Assembly: GCF_000454065.1 (NCBI RefSeq)
Contig: NZ_KE695649.1
Coordinates: forward strand, 494,624 to 558,623
DNA: 64,000 bases
Direction of reading: 5' to 3'
Source of the DNA: Brevibacillus thermoruber 423
Lineage (GTDB): Bacteria > Bacillota > Bacilli > Brevibacillales > Brevibacillaceae
Shown here one piece after another: positions 25,730-34,333 of the stretch; the first letter of the stretch is position 1, and each line of letters starts with the position of its first letter. Position numbers and translations under genes: made by a program. The notes beneath the pieces are model-generated. The model was not told the origin of the DNA, searched no databases, and saw only the letters and a list, made by a program, of their open reading frames with translations.

Positions 25730-25772
25730 GTGATAAGCCAGCGAGCTGCACTGACGACAGGGAGGAAGGGCA

Positions 25773-25985
25773 ATGATTCAAGGGAAAGTGAAATGGTTCA
25801 GCAAGGAAAAAGGGTACGGCTTTATTGAACGGGAGGGCGGCCCCGACGTGTTTGTCCACTATTCGGCCATCACCGGAACGGGATACCGCAATCTGGAGGA
25901 AGGAGAACCGGTCACGTTTGACATCGTCAACGGCCAGCGCGGCCTGCAGGCGGCAAACGTGGTCCGCAAGAACAGCGACGGCTGA
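25773..25985 (+). CDS. Cold-shock domain protein (CspA family)
   Basis: 70 residues, a single cold-shock OB-fold. RNP1-like KGYGFIE (residues 13-19), RNP2-like DVFVHYSAI (about 25-33), and the VKWFSKEKG start typical of the family. Binds single-stranded RNA/DNA and melts RNA structure at low temperature or during stress. GGAGG/AAGGG lies before ATG 25773. Monocistronic, with its own promoter and terminator. Confidence 0.95.
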   Translation: MIQGKVKWFSKEKGYGFIEREGGPDVFVHYSAITGTGYRNLEEGEPVTFDIVNGQRGLQAANVVRKNSDG

Positions 25986-26071
25986 CAGCTTACCCAGCCG
26001 GCAGCCCGGCAGCCCGGCGGAGCAGCAGACGCCAGCCGGATGCCCCTCGACAAACAGTCCTGCAGACGTTC

Positions 26072-26111
26072 AAGACGCCGTTGCTCCCGCAGGAGCAGCC
26101 GGCGTCTTTTT
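26072..26111 (+). terminator. Terminator of the cold-shock gene
   Basis: GACGCCG (26074-26080) with CGGCGTC (26100-26106) plus inner GCTCC/GGAGC, followed by TTTTT. Confidence 0.8.
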
Positions 26112-26120
26112 GCGCATGTC

Positions 26121-26318
26121 TTACTGACGGGACAAAAATACGAAAAAGGCGATCAACAAAACAATCGTGAGGAACAGATAGATCGAGAGCAGGTTTTTCG
26201 ACCGCTTCGCAAAACTTCTGTTCGTCTTTTCTTCCGGGTTGCGGCCGATCAGGATGGTGCAGACAAGTCCGACAAGGGATAGAACGAAGACGGCTATGAT
26301 AAAGGGATAAACGCTCAC
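26121..26318 (-). CDS. 65-residue two-helix membrane protein
   Basis: GTG 26318 is chosen because AAGGAG lies nine bases upstream; the longer frame from 26381 has no site. Two hydrophobic helices (about residues 5-25, FIIAVFVLSLVGLVCTILIG; about 42-62, LLSIYLFLTIVLLIAFFVFL) flank a basic loop RNPEEKTNRSFAKRSKN. A small integral membrane protein of unknown role, opposite to and converging with the cold-shock gene. Confidence 0.65.
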   Translation of the reverse strand: MSVYPFIIAVFVLSLVGLVCTILIGRNPEEKTNRSFAKRSKNLLSIYLFLTIVLLIAFFVFLSRQ

Positions 26319-26512
26319 ATCGGTACACTCCTTTCGGTCTTTGCCATGCGTCAGCGAGGAGCTGAACACATGGGGCCACATGCTTGTCCCACACGATCAT
26401 ATCCCGTTGTTCGCCGAAATGGACCATCCACTTGCCCACTTTTTTGCCCATCCACTTGAACGACCGTCGTTCCGCGGGTGCCGTGACCCTGGGGGAAGAA
26501 AGCGGCGGGCGG

Positions 26513-27952
26513 TCATTGGCGACAAACAGAGTGATACGCCTCCGCCAGGCGGCTGATCGCGTCCTGAATCCGCTCTTTTGGGGGGCGTCCGAAGGTGAAG
26601 CGGACGAACCCTTTTTTTGATCCGAAGACCATGCCCGGGACAAAGATGACGCCGCGCTTGACCGATTCGGCCAGCATCCGGTTCTCGCTCCACTCGCCCG
26701 TCAACCGGCACCATAAATGGATTCCTCCTGCGGGCGGCACAAACTCTGCGCTGCCGCCAAACGACTCGCGCAGCGAACAAACAAGCCGCTCGCTGCGGCC
26801 GGCCAGCTCCCTGCGCAGCATGTCCAGATGGGCGGGAAACCACTCCGAGGACAAAAAGCGGTTCGCCAACCACTGGGGAAAAATGCTGTGCCCAAAATCG
26901 ATCTGCTGCTTGGCGTCGGCCAGCCGCTCAATGACCGTTCGGGGCCCGACAACCCATCCGATCCTCAACCCGGAGGCGACAATCTTGGTCAGCGAGCTGA
27001 TGTACAGCACGGTGCCGTGTCGATCCAGGGACTTCAACGTAGGAACATGTTCGCCCGAAAAGGCGGTCAGGCTGTACGGGTCGTCCTCCACGATGGGGAT
27101 TCCGTGTTCAGCCGAAATCTCCAACAGCCGTTTCCGCCGGGGCAGGGAGAGGAACGTTCCCGTCGGATTCTGAAAGTTGGGGTTGAGAAAGACCATTTTG
27201 ATCCGATGCTTGCCGTGCAGCGCCAGCAGTTCGTCCGGATCGATGCCTTCGCTGTCCACAGGGAGCGGAAAAAGCCGCACGCCCGCCGACCGGAACAGCG
27301 GCAGCGAGTAGCAGTACGACGGGTCTTCGATCGCCACGGCGTCGCCCGGCTGGAGCAGGCACTGGACCACGAGATGCAGGGCCTGTTGGGCGCCCGCCGT
27401 CACCAGGATGGACGAGGGAGCGGCATCGATGCCCTTCCACGTCTTCATGTGGGCAACCAGCGTGTCTCGCAGCTGCGGATTTCCTTGCGGATGCTCGTAG
27501 CCAAAGTGACAGGGGAAGTCGCCCGCGGCCAGCAGCCGCCGAAACTGCTCGTGCGGGACCAGTTCGGGAGACAATTCGCCGCTCGCCAGGTCAAGCATGT
27601 CGCTGTCCTGCGTGTCGCGGCGTATCTGGCGGATCAGCGGCAGGTTGGGACGGAACAACCCAGCCTCTGCCATCCGCTTCCAGTCGGGCGTACGATTCCG
27701 GGCCAAGCCCCAGATGTCCCGGCTCACAATGGTTCCGCTGCCGTGTCTCCGCTCCACCAAGCCGGCCGCCCGCAATTCCTCGTAGGCGGTCACGACGGTC
27801 GAACGGTTGACCTGGAGTTCCTTGGCGAGCAGCCGTTCGGACGGCAGACGGCTCCCGGGCGGAAACTCTCCGCTGGCGATCCGCTGTTCCATCCATTCGG
27901 CAATTTGTTTGTAGACAGGTGTATGTCCCTGACGGATCGGTTTCCAATCCAC
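26513..27952 (-). CDS. MocR-type GntR-HTH/aminotransferase regulator
   Basis: 479 residues. GntR winged helix (PVYKQIAEWMEQRIASGEF, SRLPSERLLAKELQVNRSTVVTAYEEL) plus an aminotransferase fold-I domain with GAQQALHLVVQCLL, EDDPYSLTAF and SSLTKIVASGLRIGW, where Lys is the PLP ligand. It is not a close copy of the MocR gene at 21.2 kb. GTG 27952 with GGGGA upstream. Divergent from katA, which has its own PerR-like boxes; another target is possible. Effector unknown. Confidence 0.92.
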   Translation of the reverse strand: MDWKPIRQGHTPVYKQIAEWMEQRIASGEFPPGSRLPSERLLAKELQVNRSTVVTAYEELRAAGLVERRHGSGTIVSRDIWGLARNRTPDWKRMAEAGLFRPNLPLIRQIRRDTQDSDMLDLASGELSPELVPHEQFRRLLAAGDFPCHFGYEHPQGNPQLRDTLVAHMKTWKGIDAAPSSILVTAGAQQALHLVVQCLLQPGDAVAIEDPSYCYSLPLFRSAGVRLFPLPVDSEGIDPDELLALHGKHRIKMVFLNPNFQNPTGTFLSLPRRKRLLEISAEHGIPIVEDDPYSLTAFSGEHVPTLKSLDRHGTVLYISSLTKIVASGLRIGWVVGPRTVIERLADAKQQIDFGHSIFPQWLANRFLSSEWFPAHLDMLRRELAGRSERLVCSLRESFGGSAEFVPPAGGIHLWCRLTGEWSENRMLAESVKRGVIFVPGMVFGSKKGFVRFTFGRPPKERIQDAISRLAEAYHSVCRQ

Positions 27953-27995
27953 CTTAGCATCCCCGGCTTTCTCACAATACTTTCATGTCGCCGTT

Positions 27996-28004
27996 ATTAT
28001 AGCA
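27996..28004 (-). promoter_or_regulatory. Extended -10 promoter of the second MocR gene
   Basis: Minus strand TGC-TATAAT (28004-27996), 44 bp before the GTG start. Confidence 0.55.
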
Positions 28005-28081
28005 CAGCCCGTCCGGTGACCGCGAAAATACGGATCGCTGCCGCTCCGCGCATGATTCAGATGATAATACATATTTCTTTT

Positions 28082-28096
28082 TAATAATAATTATTG
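28082..28096 (+). promoter_or_regulatory. PerR-type box overlapping the katA -35
   Basis: TAATAAT-A-ATTATTG has the 7-1-7 form of the PerR/Fur box (TTATAATnATTATAA) with near-perfect symmetry. It overlaps the -35 TTGAAA (28094-28099). Confidence 0.6.
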
Positions 28097-28123
28097 AAAG
28101 ATAATCGTTCTTGTGTTATGGTT
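28094..28123 (+). promoter_or_regulatory. katA promoter
   Basis: TTGAAA (28094-28099), 18-bp spacer, TATGGT (28118-28123), 64 bp upstream of the katA start. Confidence 0.5.
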
Positions 28124-28149
28124 AATGCGTGACAGTGATAATAGTTTTC

Positions 28150-28164
28150 AAATAATAGTTATTC
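28150..28164 (+). promoter_or_regulatory. Second PerR-like box in the katA leader
   Basis: AAATAAT-A-GTTATTC, a 7-1-7 inverted repeat weaker than the first, about 25 bp downstream of the -10. Confidence 0.4.
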
Positions 28165-28186
28165 TAATTAAATGGGGGGCATGATC

Positions 28187-29656
28187 ATGGAGAACCGTAA
28201 TGTTTTGACGACCAATCAGGGAGCGCCGGTGGCGGACAACCAAAACTCGAAAACGGCCGGCCAGCGCGGACCGACGCTTCTGGAAGACTACCACCTGATT
28301 GAGAAGCTGGCGCACTTCGACCGCGAACGGATTCCGGAGCGCGTCGTTCACGCCCGGGGGGCGGGAGCGCACGGCGTGTTTGTGACGACGGCCAGCATGG
28401 CGAAATACACCCGGGCCGCCTTTTTGCAGGAAGCAGGCACGGAAACGCCGGTGTTCGTCCGCTTCTCCACGGTGATTCACGGCGGCACATCACCGGAGAC
28501 GCTGCGCGATCCGCGCGGTTTTGCCGTCAAGTTCTACACCACCGAAGGCAACTACGACCTGGTGGGCAACCACCTGCCCGTCTTCTTTATCCGCGACGCG
28601 ATCAAGTTTCCCGACATGGTGCACTCGCTGAAGCCGGCGCCGCACAACAACATTCAGACGCCCAACCACTACTGGGATTTCATGACGCTGAGTCCTGAAT
28701 CCACGCACATGCTCACCTGGCTGTTCTCCGATTACGGGACGCCGGCCAACTACCGCCAGATGGAAGGGTTCGGGGTTCACGCCTTCAAATGGGTGAACAA
28801 GGACGGCCAGGTCGTATACGTGAAATACCACTGGAAGCCGCTGCAGGGCGTCAAAAACCTGACGGCGGAAGAGGCGCGGGAAATCGGCGGCCGCGACTTC
28901 AACCACGCGACCCGGGATTTGTACGAGGCGATCGAAGCCGGCAACTTTCCGCAGTGGGATCTGTACGTGCAAATTCTCGATCCGAAAGACATGGACGCGT
29001 TTTCCTTTGACCCGCTCGATCCCACGAAGGTATGGCCGGAGGACGTGCTGCCGCTCGTCAAGGTGGGCACCATGACGCTCAACCGCAACCCGGAGAATTA
29101 CTTTGCCGAAGTGGAGCAGTCCGCCTTCGCCCCCAGCGCACTGGTGCCGGGCATTGAGCCGTCCGAAGACAAACTGCTCCAGGGCCGTCTGTTTTCCTAT
29201 CCGGACACCCAACGTCACCGTCTCGGGCCCAACTACCTGCAGATCCCGATCAACTGCCCGTACGCGCCGGTGCGCAACTACCAGCGGGACGGGGCGATGC
29301 GCATCAAGCAGGACGCATCGCGGATCAACTACGAGCCGAACAGCTACACGGAAACGCCGAAACAGGCCCCTGAGTACGCGGAGAGCCAAGCGCCGCTGCA
29401 CGGGGTCACGACCCGCCAGCGCATCGCAAAAACCGATGACTTTACCCAGGCGGGTGAACGCTACCGCTCTTTCAGCCAGACGGAGCGGGACAACCTGATC
29501 AAAAACCTGGTGAACGACCTGAAATCGGTCGACCGGGAGATCCAACTGCGGGCCATCTGCAACTTCTTCCGCGCCGACGCCGAGTACGGCATGCGCGTAG
29601 CGGAGGGGTTGGGCATCGACATCAGCGGGTATATCCCGCAGCCGTCGGGCGAGTAA
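28187..29656 (+). CDS. katA: Monofunctional haem catalase
   Basis: 489 residues, small-subunit clade size. Distal His in RVVHARGAGAHG, Asn in the VGNHLPVFFIRDA region, and the proximal Tyr motif FSYPDTQRHRLGPNY. Dismutates H2O2 to water and oxygen in the cytoplasm. ATG 28187 (MENRNVLTTNQG) has GGGGGG seven bases upstream; two in-frame ATGs just before it are less likely. Two PerR-like boxes in front suggest derepression by peroxide. A peroxiredoxin-like gene follows 77 bp later. Confidence 0.96.
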   Translation: MENRNVLTTNQGAPVADNQNSKTAGQRGPTLLEDYHLIEKLAHFDRERIPERVVHARGAGAHGVFVTTASMAKYTRAAFLQEAGTETPVFVRFSTVIHGGTSPETLRDPRGFAVKFYTTEGNYDLVGNHLPVFFIRDAIKFPDMVHSLKPAPHNNIQTPNHYWDFMTLSPESTHMLTWLFSDYGTPANYRQMEGFGVHAFKWVNKDGQVVYVKYHWKPLQGVKNLTAEEAREIGGRDFNHATRDLYEAIEAGNFPQWDLYVQILDPKDMDAFSFDPLDPTKVWPEDVLPLVKVGTMTLNRNPENYFAEVEQSAFAPSALVPGIEPSEDKLLQGRLFSYPDTQRHRLGPNYLQIPINCPYAPVRNYQRDGAMRIKQDASRINYEPNSYTETPKQAPEYAESQAPLHGVTTRQRIAKTDDFTQAGERYRSFSQTERDNLIKNLVNDLKSVDREIQLRAICNFFRADAEYGMRVAEGLGIDISGYIPQPSGE

Positions 29657-29673
29657 CCCCCTGAGCGAATCCG

Positions 29674-29695
29674 GGCCGGCGGCGCTGAGCCGGCC
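29674..29695 (+). repeat. GC hairpin after katA
   Basis: GGCCGGC (29674-29680)/GCCGGCC (29689-29695), 8-base loop, no T run. It may act as an mRNA-stabilising or attenuating stem between katA and the next gene. Confidence 0.4.
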
Positions 29696-29733
29696 TCTGA
29701 TCCACCCTGATCTTCCGTGTGAGGAGGGATAGT

Positions 29734-30222
29734 ATGCGGGTCATTCAAGCCTTGTACAAGTACGCGCTGCCATCCACCGACGGCGTCCGCGTCTCCTGCG
29801 GCGAACTGCTGCGGGACGCGAACGGCCTTGTGCTCGTCTCGTTTCCGTTTGCCTTCACCGAGACCAGCGAACAGGCACTGGCCTGGTTCCGCGATCACTA
29901 CAGCCAGTTTGCGGAAAAGAACTACCGCGTCGTCGGGCTCAGCGTGGAAAACGTGTTTACGCTGAAGGCGCTGCGGGAAAAGCTGCACCTGCCGTATCAC
30001 CTGCACAGCGACGCCAACCGGGAAGTAAGCCGGTCGCTCGGGATTCTCCTCCCGGAAGTGGCGGGGGTCAGGGACGTCACCGACTGCTCCGTCCTGTTCG
30101 TGGACCGCTTGCGGCACATCCGGCGCTGGACGTACGGCGGCGGTGTGTCCGATTTTGAACGGATTCAGCGGGAACTGGTCAAAAGCCTTGTCCCATTTCC
30201 GTCCCGTTTGGGTTACTATTAA
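29734..30222 (+). CDS. Peroxiredoxin-like protein lacking the peroxidatic cysteine
   Basis: 162 residues of AhpC/TSA thioredoxin fold: LYKYALPSTDGVRVS, LVLVSFPFAFTETSEQ, then NYRVVGLSVENVFTLKALREK and HSDANREVSRSLGIL in the family order. Peroxiredoxins have FTPVC or FTFVC at the active site; here the same position reads FTETS, so the peroxidatic Cys is Ser. Two other Cys remain (VSCGELL, TDCSVLF) but are not at that site. Peroxidase activity is therefore doubtful; a regulatory or binding role is possible. ATG 29734 has GAGGAGG six bases upstream. Confidence 0.8.
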   Translation: MRVIQALYKYALPSTDGVRVSCGELLRDANGLVLVSFPFAFTETSEQALAWFRDHYSQFAEKNYRVVGLSVENVFTLKALREKLHLPYHLHSDANREVSRSLGILLPEVAGVRDVTDCSVLFVDRLRHIRRWTYGGGVSDFERIQRELVKSLVPFPSRLGYY

Positions 30223-30258
30223 AGGATGGGACAACTGCTGCACGCAAGGGAGCGATGA

Positions 30259-31056
30259 ATGATGAAACAATACCTGGACCTGTGCCGCCGGATTCTGGCG
30301 GAGGGGACCGTCAAACAGGACCGGACGGGAACGGGCACGATCAGCGTCTTTGGCCACCAGATGCGGTTTGACCTGCGCGAAGGCTTTCCCCTGCTGACGA
30401 CGAAAAAGCTGCATACCAAATCGATCATCCACGAACTGCTGTGGTTTTTGAAAGGCGATACCAACGTCCGCTATCTGCAGGAGAACGGCGTGCGGATCTG
30501 GAACGAGTGGGCGGACGAAAACGGCGAGCTGGGGCCGGTGTACGGCAAGCAGTGGCGTTCGTTTGCCGGTCCGGACGGGAAGACGGTGGACCAAATCCAG
30601 TGGGTGGTGAACGAGATCAAGCGCAACCCCGATTCGCGCCGACTGGTGGTGAGCGCCTGGAACCCGGCCGAGCTGGACAAGATGGCGCTGCCGCCGTGCC
30701 ACGTGCTGTTCCAGTTTTACGTCGCGGACGGCAGGCTCTCCTGCCAGTTGTACCAGCGCAGCGGCGACACGTTTCTCGGCGTGCCGTTCAACATCGCCAG
30801 CTACGCGCTTCTGACGCACATGGTGGCCCACGTGACCGGACTTGAGCCGGGCGAATTCGTGCATACGCTCGGCGACGCCCACCTCTACCTCAACCACGTG
30901 GAGCAGGTGAAACTGCAGTTGACCCGGGAGCCGCTGCCGCTGCCGCAGCTCAGGCTGAACCCGGCCGTCACGTCCATCTTTGATTTTACCTTTGACGACA
31001 TCGAGATCGTGGGCTACGAAGCCCATCCCCACATCAAGGGGGAGGTATCGGTATGA
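30259..31056 (+). CDS. thyA: Thymidylate synthase
   Basis: 264-265 residues, the compact ThyA size. [18 protein letters not shown] near the start binds phosphate, catalytic Cys is in [12 protein letters not shown] (about residue 147), and [19 protein letters not shown] is the nucleotide/folate-binding segment. Methylates dUMP to dTMP using methylene-tetrahydrofolate and makes dihydrofolate, which the overlapping downstream folA recycles. ATG 30259 and 30262 are both possible; GGGAGCG lies upstream. Confidence 0.97.
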   Translation: MMKQYLDLCRRILAEGTVKQDRTGTGTISVFGHQMRFDLREGFPLLTTKKLHTKSIIHELLWFLKGDTNVRYLQENGVRIWNEWADENGELGPVYGKQWRSFAGPDGKTVDQIQWVVNEIKRNPDSRRLVVSAWNPAELDKMALPPCHVLFQFYVADGRLSCQLYQRSGDTFLGVPFNIASYALLTHMVAHVTGLEPGEFVHTLGDAHLYLNHVEQVKLQLTREPLPLPQLRLNPAVTSIFDFTFDDIEIVGYEAHPHIKGEVSV

Positions 31057-31538
31057 TCAGCATGATCGCGGCGTACGCCCGCAACCGCGTGATCGGCAGG
31101 GACGGGGCGATGCCGTGGCATCTGCCCAACGACTTGAAGCACGTCAAGGAAGTGACCACCGGCCAGACGATTGTCATGGGGCGCAAGACGTTTGAGTCGC
31201 TGGGCCGGCCGCTGCCCAACCGGCGCAACGTGGTGCTGACCCGCCGCCGTGACTTTGCCCCGCCGGGCGTCGACGTCGTGCACAGCGTGGAAGAGGTGCT
31301 GGCGCTGGGCGACGTGATCATCTTCGGCGGCGCCGAACTGTACCGCCAGTTCATGGATGTGGCCGATCGGCTGTACATCACGGAAATCGACATGGAGGCG
31401 GAGGGAGACACGTTTTTCCCCGAGTGGGACCGGGACGCGTTTACCCTGGTCTGGAAGCGGGAAGGAACGGTCGACGAACGAAACCCGGTGCCGCATACGT
31501 TTTACCTGTATGAACGAAAAAACAGGAGCGGCGCATGA
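31053..31538 (+). CDS. folA: Dihydrofolate reductase
   Basis: 161 residues: [30 protein letters not shown] (with the catalytic acid Asp in LPNDLKHVK), [26 protein letters not shown], and [12 protein letters not shown]. Reduces dihydrofolate made by ThyA back to tetrahydrofolate with NADPH. The start overlaps the thyA stop (ATGA), so translation is coupled. Confidence 0.97.
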   Translation: MISMIAAYARNRVIGRDGAMPWHLPNDLKHVKEVTTGQTIVMGRKTFESLGRPLPNRRNVVLTRRRDFAPPGVDVVHSVEEVLALGDVIIFGGAELYRQFMDVADRLYITEIDMEAEGDTFFPEWDRDAFTLVWKREGTVDERNPVPHTFYLYERKNRSGA

Positions 31539-31562
31539 GCCTGCCCCCTGCCCACACGGCAA

Positions 31563-31615
31563 AGCCGGACGCCCGACGCGCGGCACCGCGCGGATCGCGG
31601 CCGTCCGGCTGTTTT
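31563..31615 (+). terminator. Terminator of thyA-folA
   Basis: AGCCGGACG (31563-31571) with CGTCCGGCT (31602-31610) around an internal GC-rich hairpin, followed by GTTTT. Confidence 0.65.
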
Positions 31616-31725
31616 CGTATGAGGAGGAACCGGCAAGCCAGACAGAAAACGGGTGGGGGTTCCTGGTCATGGCACGGACATATCCTCAGATAATCCTACA
31701 TACAGAAAGAAAGTAGAGGCGCAGG

Positions 31726-31842
31726 ATGACAATTGCGAACATTCGGGAAACGGGAGCCGTATCCACGATCATTTCCCGGAACATGATCGCCGCCCTTCCA
31801 GCGGCGGGTGTGGACCTGCCGCAGCCGGAGCGCAGTCGTTGA
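31726..31842 (+). CDS. Possible 38-residue peptide
   Basis: ATG 31726 to TGA 31842, preceded by a weak site. The peptide MTIANIRETGAVSTIISRN... continues to LPQPERSR. It is the only start-to-stop frame with protein-like composition in the 420-bp gap between folA and the PHP gene. No family recognised. It may be chance. Confidence 0.25.
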   Translation: MTIANIRETGAVSTIISRNMIAALPAAGVDLPQPERSR

Positions 31843-31930
31843 GGCAGCAGGCGGGCGGACGCGGGGGAGCACAGCGGTCGGGGGCCAACATGCCCGTTTT
31901 CCCGGATCACGTGCCGAAAGTGACAGGGTG

Positions 31931-31946
31931 GCAGCCCACTGGCTGC
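31931..31946 (+). promoter_or_regulatory. Hairpin touching the ribosome site of the PHP gene
   Basis: GCAGCC (31931-31936)/GGCTGC (31941-31946), 4-base loop, immediately followed by the Shine-Dalgarno GGGAGG (31947-31952) of the next gene. It could influence translation start; no ligand-binding domain is visible. Confidence 0.35.
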
Positions 31947-31960
31947 GGGAGGCGATCGGT

Positions 31961-32959
31961 GTGAAAGTGGACTATCACGTACATCTGGAGGAAGGGCCGT
32001 ATTCGCTTGGCTGGCTGAACCGGACGGCGGAAGCGCTGCGTCCGTTTTTTTGCACGGCCAAACAAACGCACAGCCGCGAGTGGCTGGACGCCTTTTTTCC
32101 GCAGCTGGCGGAGCGCTTGCGGAACGGGGCGTTTTCGGCGGAGTGGCTTGATTTGTACCGGCTGCGGGCCAAGCAGGTGGGCCTTGCGGCAGTCGGGGTC
32201 GTCGATCACCTGTACCGGTTCCGCGAGTACAAGGCCTATTACGAGGCGCATCTGCACCTCGCCGGCGACCAGTTGGGAGGACTGCAGCGCCGCTGGCTGG
32301 AACAGGTGTGCGTGACGTCGCTGGACGATTTCGTGACGTTCGTCGAGGGGCAGAAGCAGCGCTGGGCAGAGGACGGGATCGAGCTGAAAGTAGGCATCGA
32401 ACTGGACTATTTTCCCGGCGGAGAGGCGGTGCTGGCCGACGTGACCGGCGCGTACCCCTGGGACTACTGCATCGGCTCCGTTCACTTCCTGCAGGGATGG
32501 GGGTTTGACAATCCCGACACGCGGGAGCGCTTTCAGCAGACCGATCTGTACATGCTGTACGGCCGCTATTTTTCGCTTGTAGAGCAGGCCGTATCCAGCC
32601 GCCTGTTTGACGTCGTCGCCCACCCGGACAGCCTGAAAGCGTTCGGCTACCGGCCAGACGAGGCGGCGCTGCTCTCGTACTACCAGCGGATTGCCCGGGC
32701 GTTGAAGGAGACCGGCACGGCCACGGAGATCAACACGGGTCTTCTGTACCGCTATCCGGTCAGGGAGATGTGCCCCAGCCTGCGCTTTTTGGAGATACTG
32801 GCCCAGAACGGCGTTGCCGTCACCACCTCGTCCGACGCCCATTTTCCCGATCAAGTCGGCCATCACCTCGACGAGGCGCGGGAACTGTTGAAGCGGGCCG
32901 GGTTTCGCACGATCGCCGTGTTTGACCGGAGGCGGCGGGAGCAGGTCGATCTGTTTTGA
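31961..32959 (+). CDS. PHP-domain phosphoesterase, histidinol-phosphatase-like
   Basis: 332 residues. The PHP metal-binding motifs occur in order: DYHVHLEEG (residues 4-12), VVDHLYRF, GIELDYFPG, GSVHFLQGWGF, VVAHPDSLK, EINTG and SSDAHFPDQVG. This set matches HisJ/HisK-type histidinol-phosphate phosphatases (histidine biosynthesis), but no his genes are nearby and the protein is longer than B. subtilis HisJ, so another phosphoester may be the substrate. GTG 31961 has GGGAGG eight bases upstream; the larger open frame before it contains the hairpin and is not coding. Confidence 0.88.
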   Translation: MKVDYHVHLEEGPYSLGWLNRTAEALRPFFCTAKQTHSREWLDAFFPQLAERLRNGAFSAEWLDLYRLRAKQVGLAAVGVVDHLYRFREYKAYYEAHLHLAGDQLGGLQRRWLEQVCVTSLDDFVTFVEGQKQRWAEDGIELKVGIELDYFPGGEAVLADVTGAYPWDYCIGSVHFLQGWGFDNPDTRERFQQTDLYMLYGRYFSLVEQAVSSRLFDVVAHPDSLKAFGYRPDEAALLSYYQRIARALKETGTATEINTGLLYRYPVREMCPSLRFLEILAQNGVAVTTSSDAHFPDQVGHHLDEARELLKRAGFRTIAVFDRRRREQVDLF

Positions 32960-32993
32960 TATTTATGCAAATCTATGAATAAAGTATCACTTT

Positions 32994-33002
32994 TGCTATG
33001 AT
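32994..33002 (+). promoter_or_regulatory. Extended -10 promoter of the M20 gene
   Basis: TGC-TATGAT (32994-33002) in a short AT-rich gap, 39 bp before the start codon. Confidence 0.5.
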
Positions 33003-33040
33003 GGAGAAAAAAGAGCAGAAGTAAAAGCGGGAGGATGGAC

Positions 33041-34231
33041 ATGTTGCAGGAGAAGCTGAAAGAACTGCTGAAAGAGATGGAACCGCAGATGGTCGCGTGG
33101 CGCCGCCATCTGCACCAGTATCCGGAGCTGTCGTTCCAGGAGGAGAAGACGCCCGCCATGATTGCGGACATCCTGCGCGAGCTGCAGTTTGACGAGGTGC
33201 GGACCGGCGTGGGCGGACGCGGCGTCGTCGGCGTGCTGCATGGCGGAAAGCCGGGAGCCACCGTCGCCCTGCGCGCCGATTTTGACGCCCTGCCGATCCA
33301 GGACGAAAAAGAGGTGGCGTACAAGTCCAAAGTGCCGGGCGTGATGCACGCCTGCGGCCACGATGCCCATACGTCCGGGCTGCTGGGGTTGGCGACGGTG
33401 CTGGCCCGCCACCGCGACGAGATCCCGGGCACGATCACGTTCCTGTTCCAGCATGCCGAGGAGGAAAATCCGGGCGGCGCGATTCAGATGGTGGAAGACG
33501 GCGTGCTGCAGGGGGTCGATGCCATTTTCGGCGCGCACCTCTGGTCGATGTGTCCGGTCGGCACGGTCTGGGTGAGCGCCGGTCCGGTGATGGCCAATTG
33601 CGACGACTTCATCATCGAGATCAAGGGCAAAGGGGGGCACGGCGCCGTCCCGCAGGAGACCGTCGACGCCATCGTGATCGGCTCCCAGATCGTGAGCGCG
33701 CTGCAGACGATCGCCAGCCGCAACATCAGTCCGCTGGAGAGCGTGGTCGTCACGGTGGGAACCTTTCACGCCGGGGACAACTACAACGTGATCGCCGACC
33801 GCTGCCGCCTGACGGGCACGGTCCGCTCGTTCCTGCCGCACGTGCGGGACAAGGCGGAACAGCGGCTGATCGAGATTGCGAAGGGGACGGCGGCACTGAT
33901 GGGAGGCAGCGCGGAGGTGACCTACATGCGCGGCTATCCGGCCGTCATCAACAGCGAGGCGGAGACGGAGATCGCCCGCCAGGCGGCCGCGGCGACGGTT
34001 GGCTGGGACAACGTGGAACGGATGGAGCCGACGATGGGAGCGGAGGACTTCGCCTACTATCTGGAAAAAGTGCCGGGCTCGTTCCTCTTTGTCGGCGCCG
34101 GCAACCCGCATAAAGGGGCCGGGTATCCGCACCACCATCCGCGCTTTGACATCGACGAGAGCGCCATGCTGATCGCCGCTGAGGTGCTTGGTCGCGCCGC
34201 TCTCGATTATCTGGACAAACACGGACGCTAA
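33041..34231 (+). CDS. M20-family amidohydrolase (aminoacylase/hippurate hydrolase type)
   Basis: 396 residues. Family motifs: RRHLHQYPELSFQEEKT, ALRADFDALPIQDE, MHACGHDAHTSGLLG (metal ligands), QHAEEENPGGA (catalytic Glu), and PTMGAEDFAYYLEKVPGSF near the C-terminus. Hydrolyses N-acyl amino acids or related amides in the cytoplasm with one or two divalent metals; exact substrate unknown. ATG 33041 is preferred because GGGAGG is six bases away; ATG 33035 would abut it. Ends in a strong terminator. Confidence 0.93.
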   Translation: MLQEKLKELLKEMEPQMVAWRRHLHQYPELSFQEEKTPAMIADILRELQFDEVRTGVGGRGVVGVLHGGKPGATVALRADFDALPIQDEKEVAYKSKVPGVMHACGHDAHTSGLLGLATVLARHRDEIPGTITFLFQHAEEENPGGAIQMVEDGVLQGVDAIFGAHLWSMCPVGTVWVSAGPVMANCDDFIIEIKGKGGHGAVPQETVDAIVIGSQIVSALQTIASRNISPLESVVVTVGTFHAGDNYNVIADRCRLTGTVRSFLPHVRDKAEQRLIEIAKGTAALMGGSAEVTYMRGYPAVINSEAETEIARQAAAATVGWDNVERMEPTMGAEDFAYYLEKVPGSFLFVGAGNPHKGAGYPHHHPRFDIDESAMLIAAEVLGRAALDYLDKHGR

Positions 34232-34241
34232 AGTGTCCAAG

Positions 34242-34277
34242 AAGCGCCTAACCCTTGTGGGCCCTGGCGCTTTTTTT
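34242..34277 (+). terminator. Terminator of the M20 gene
   Basis: AAGCGCC (34242-34248) with GGCGCTT, inner ACCC/GGGC pairing, followed by TTTTTTT. Confidence 0.85.
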
Positions 34278-34333
34278 CGCGTTCGGCCATAAGCTGATGG
34301 GGAGAAGTCATCCACAGAGAGGGAGGACGACAC

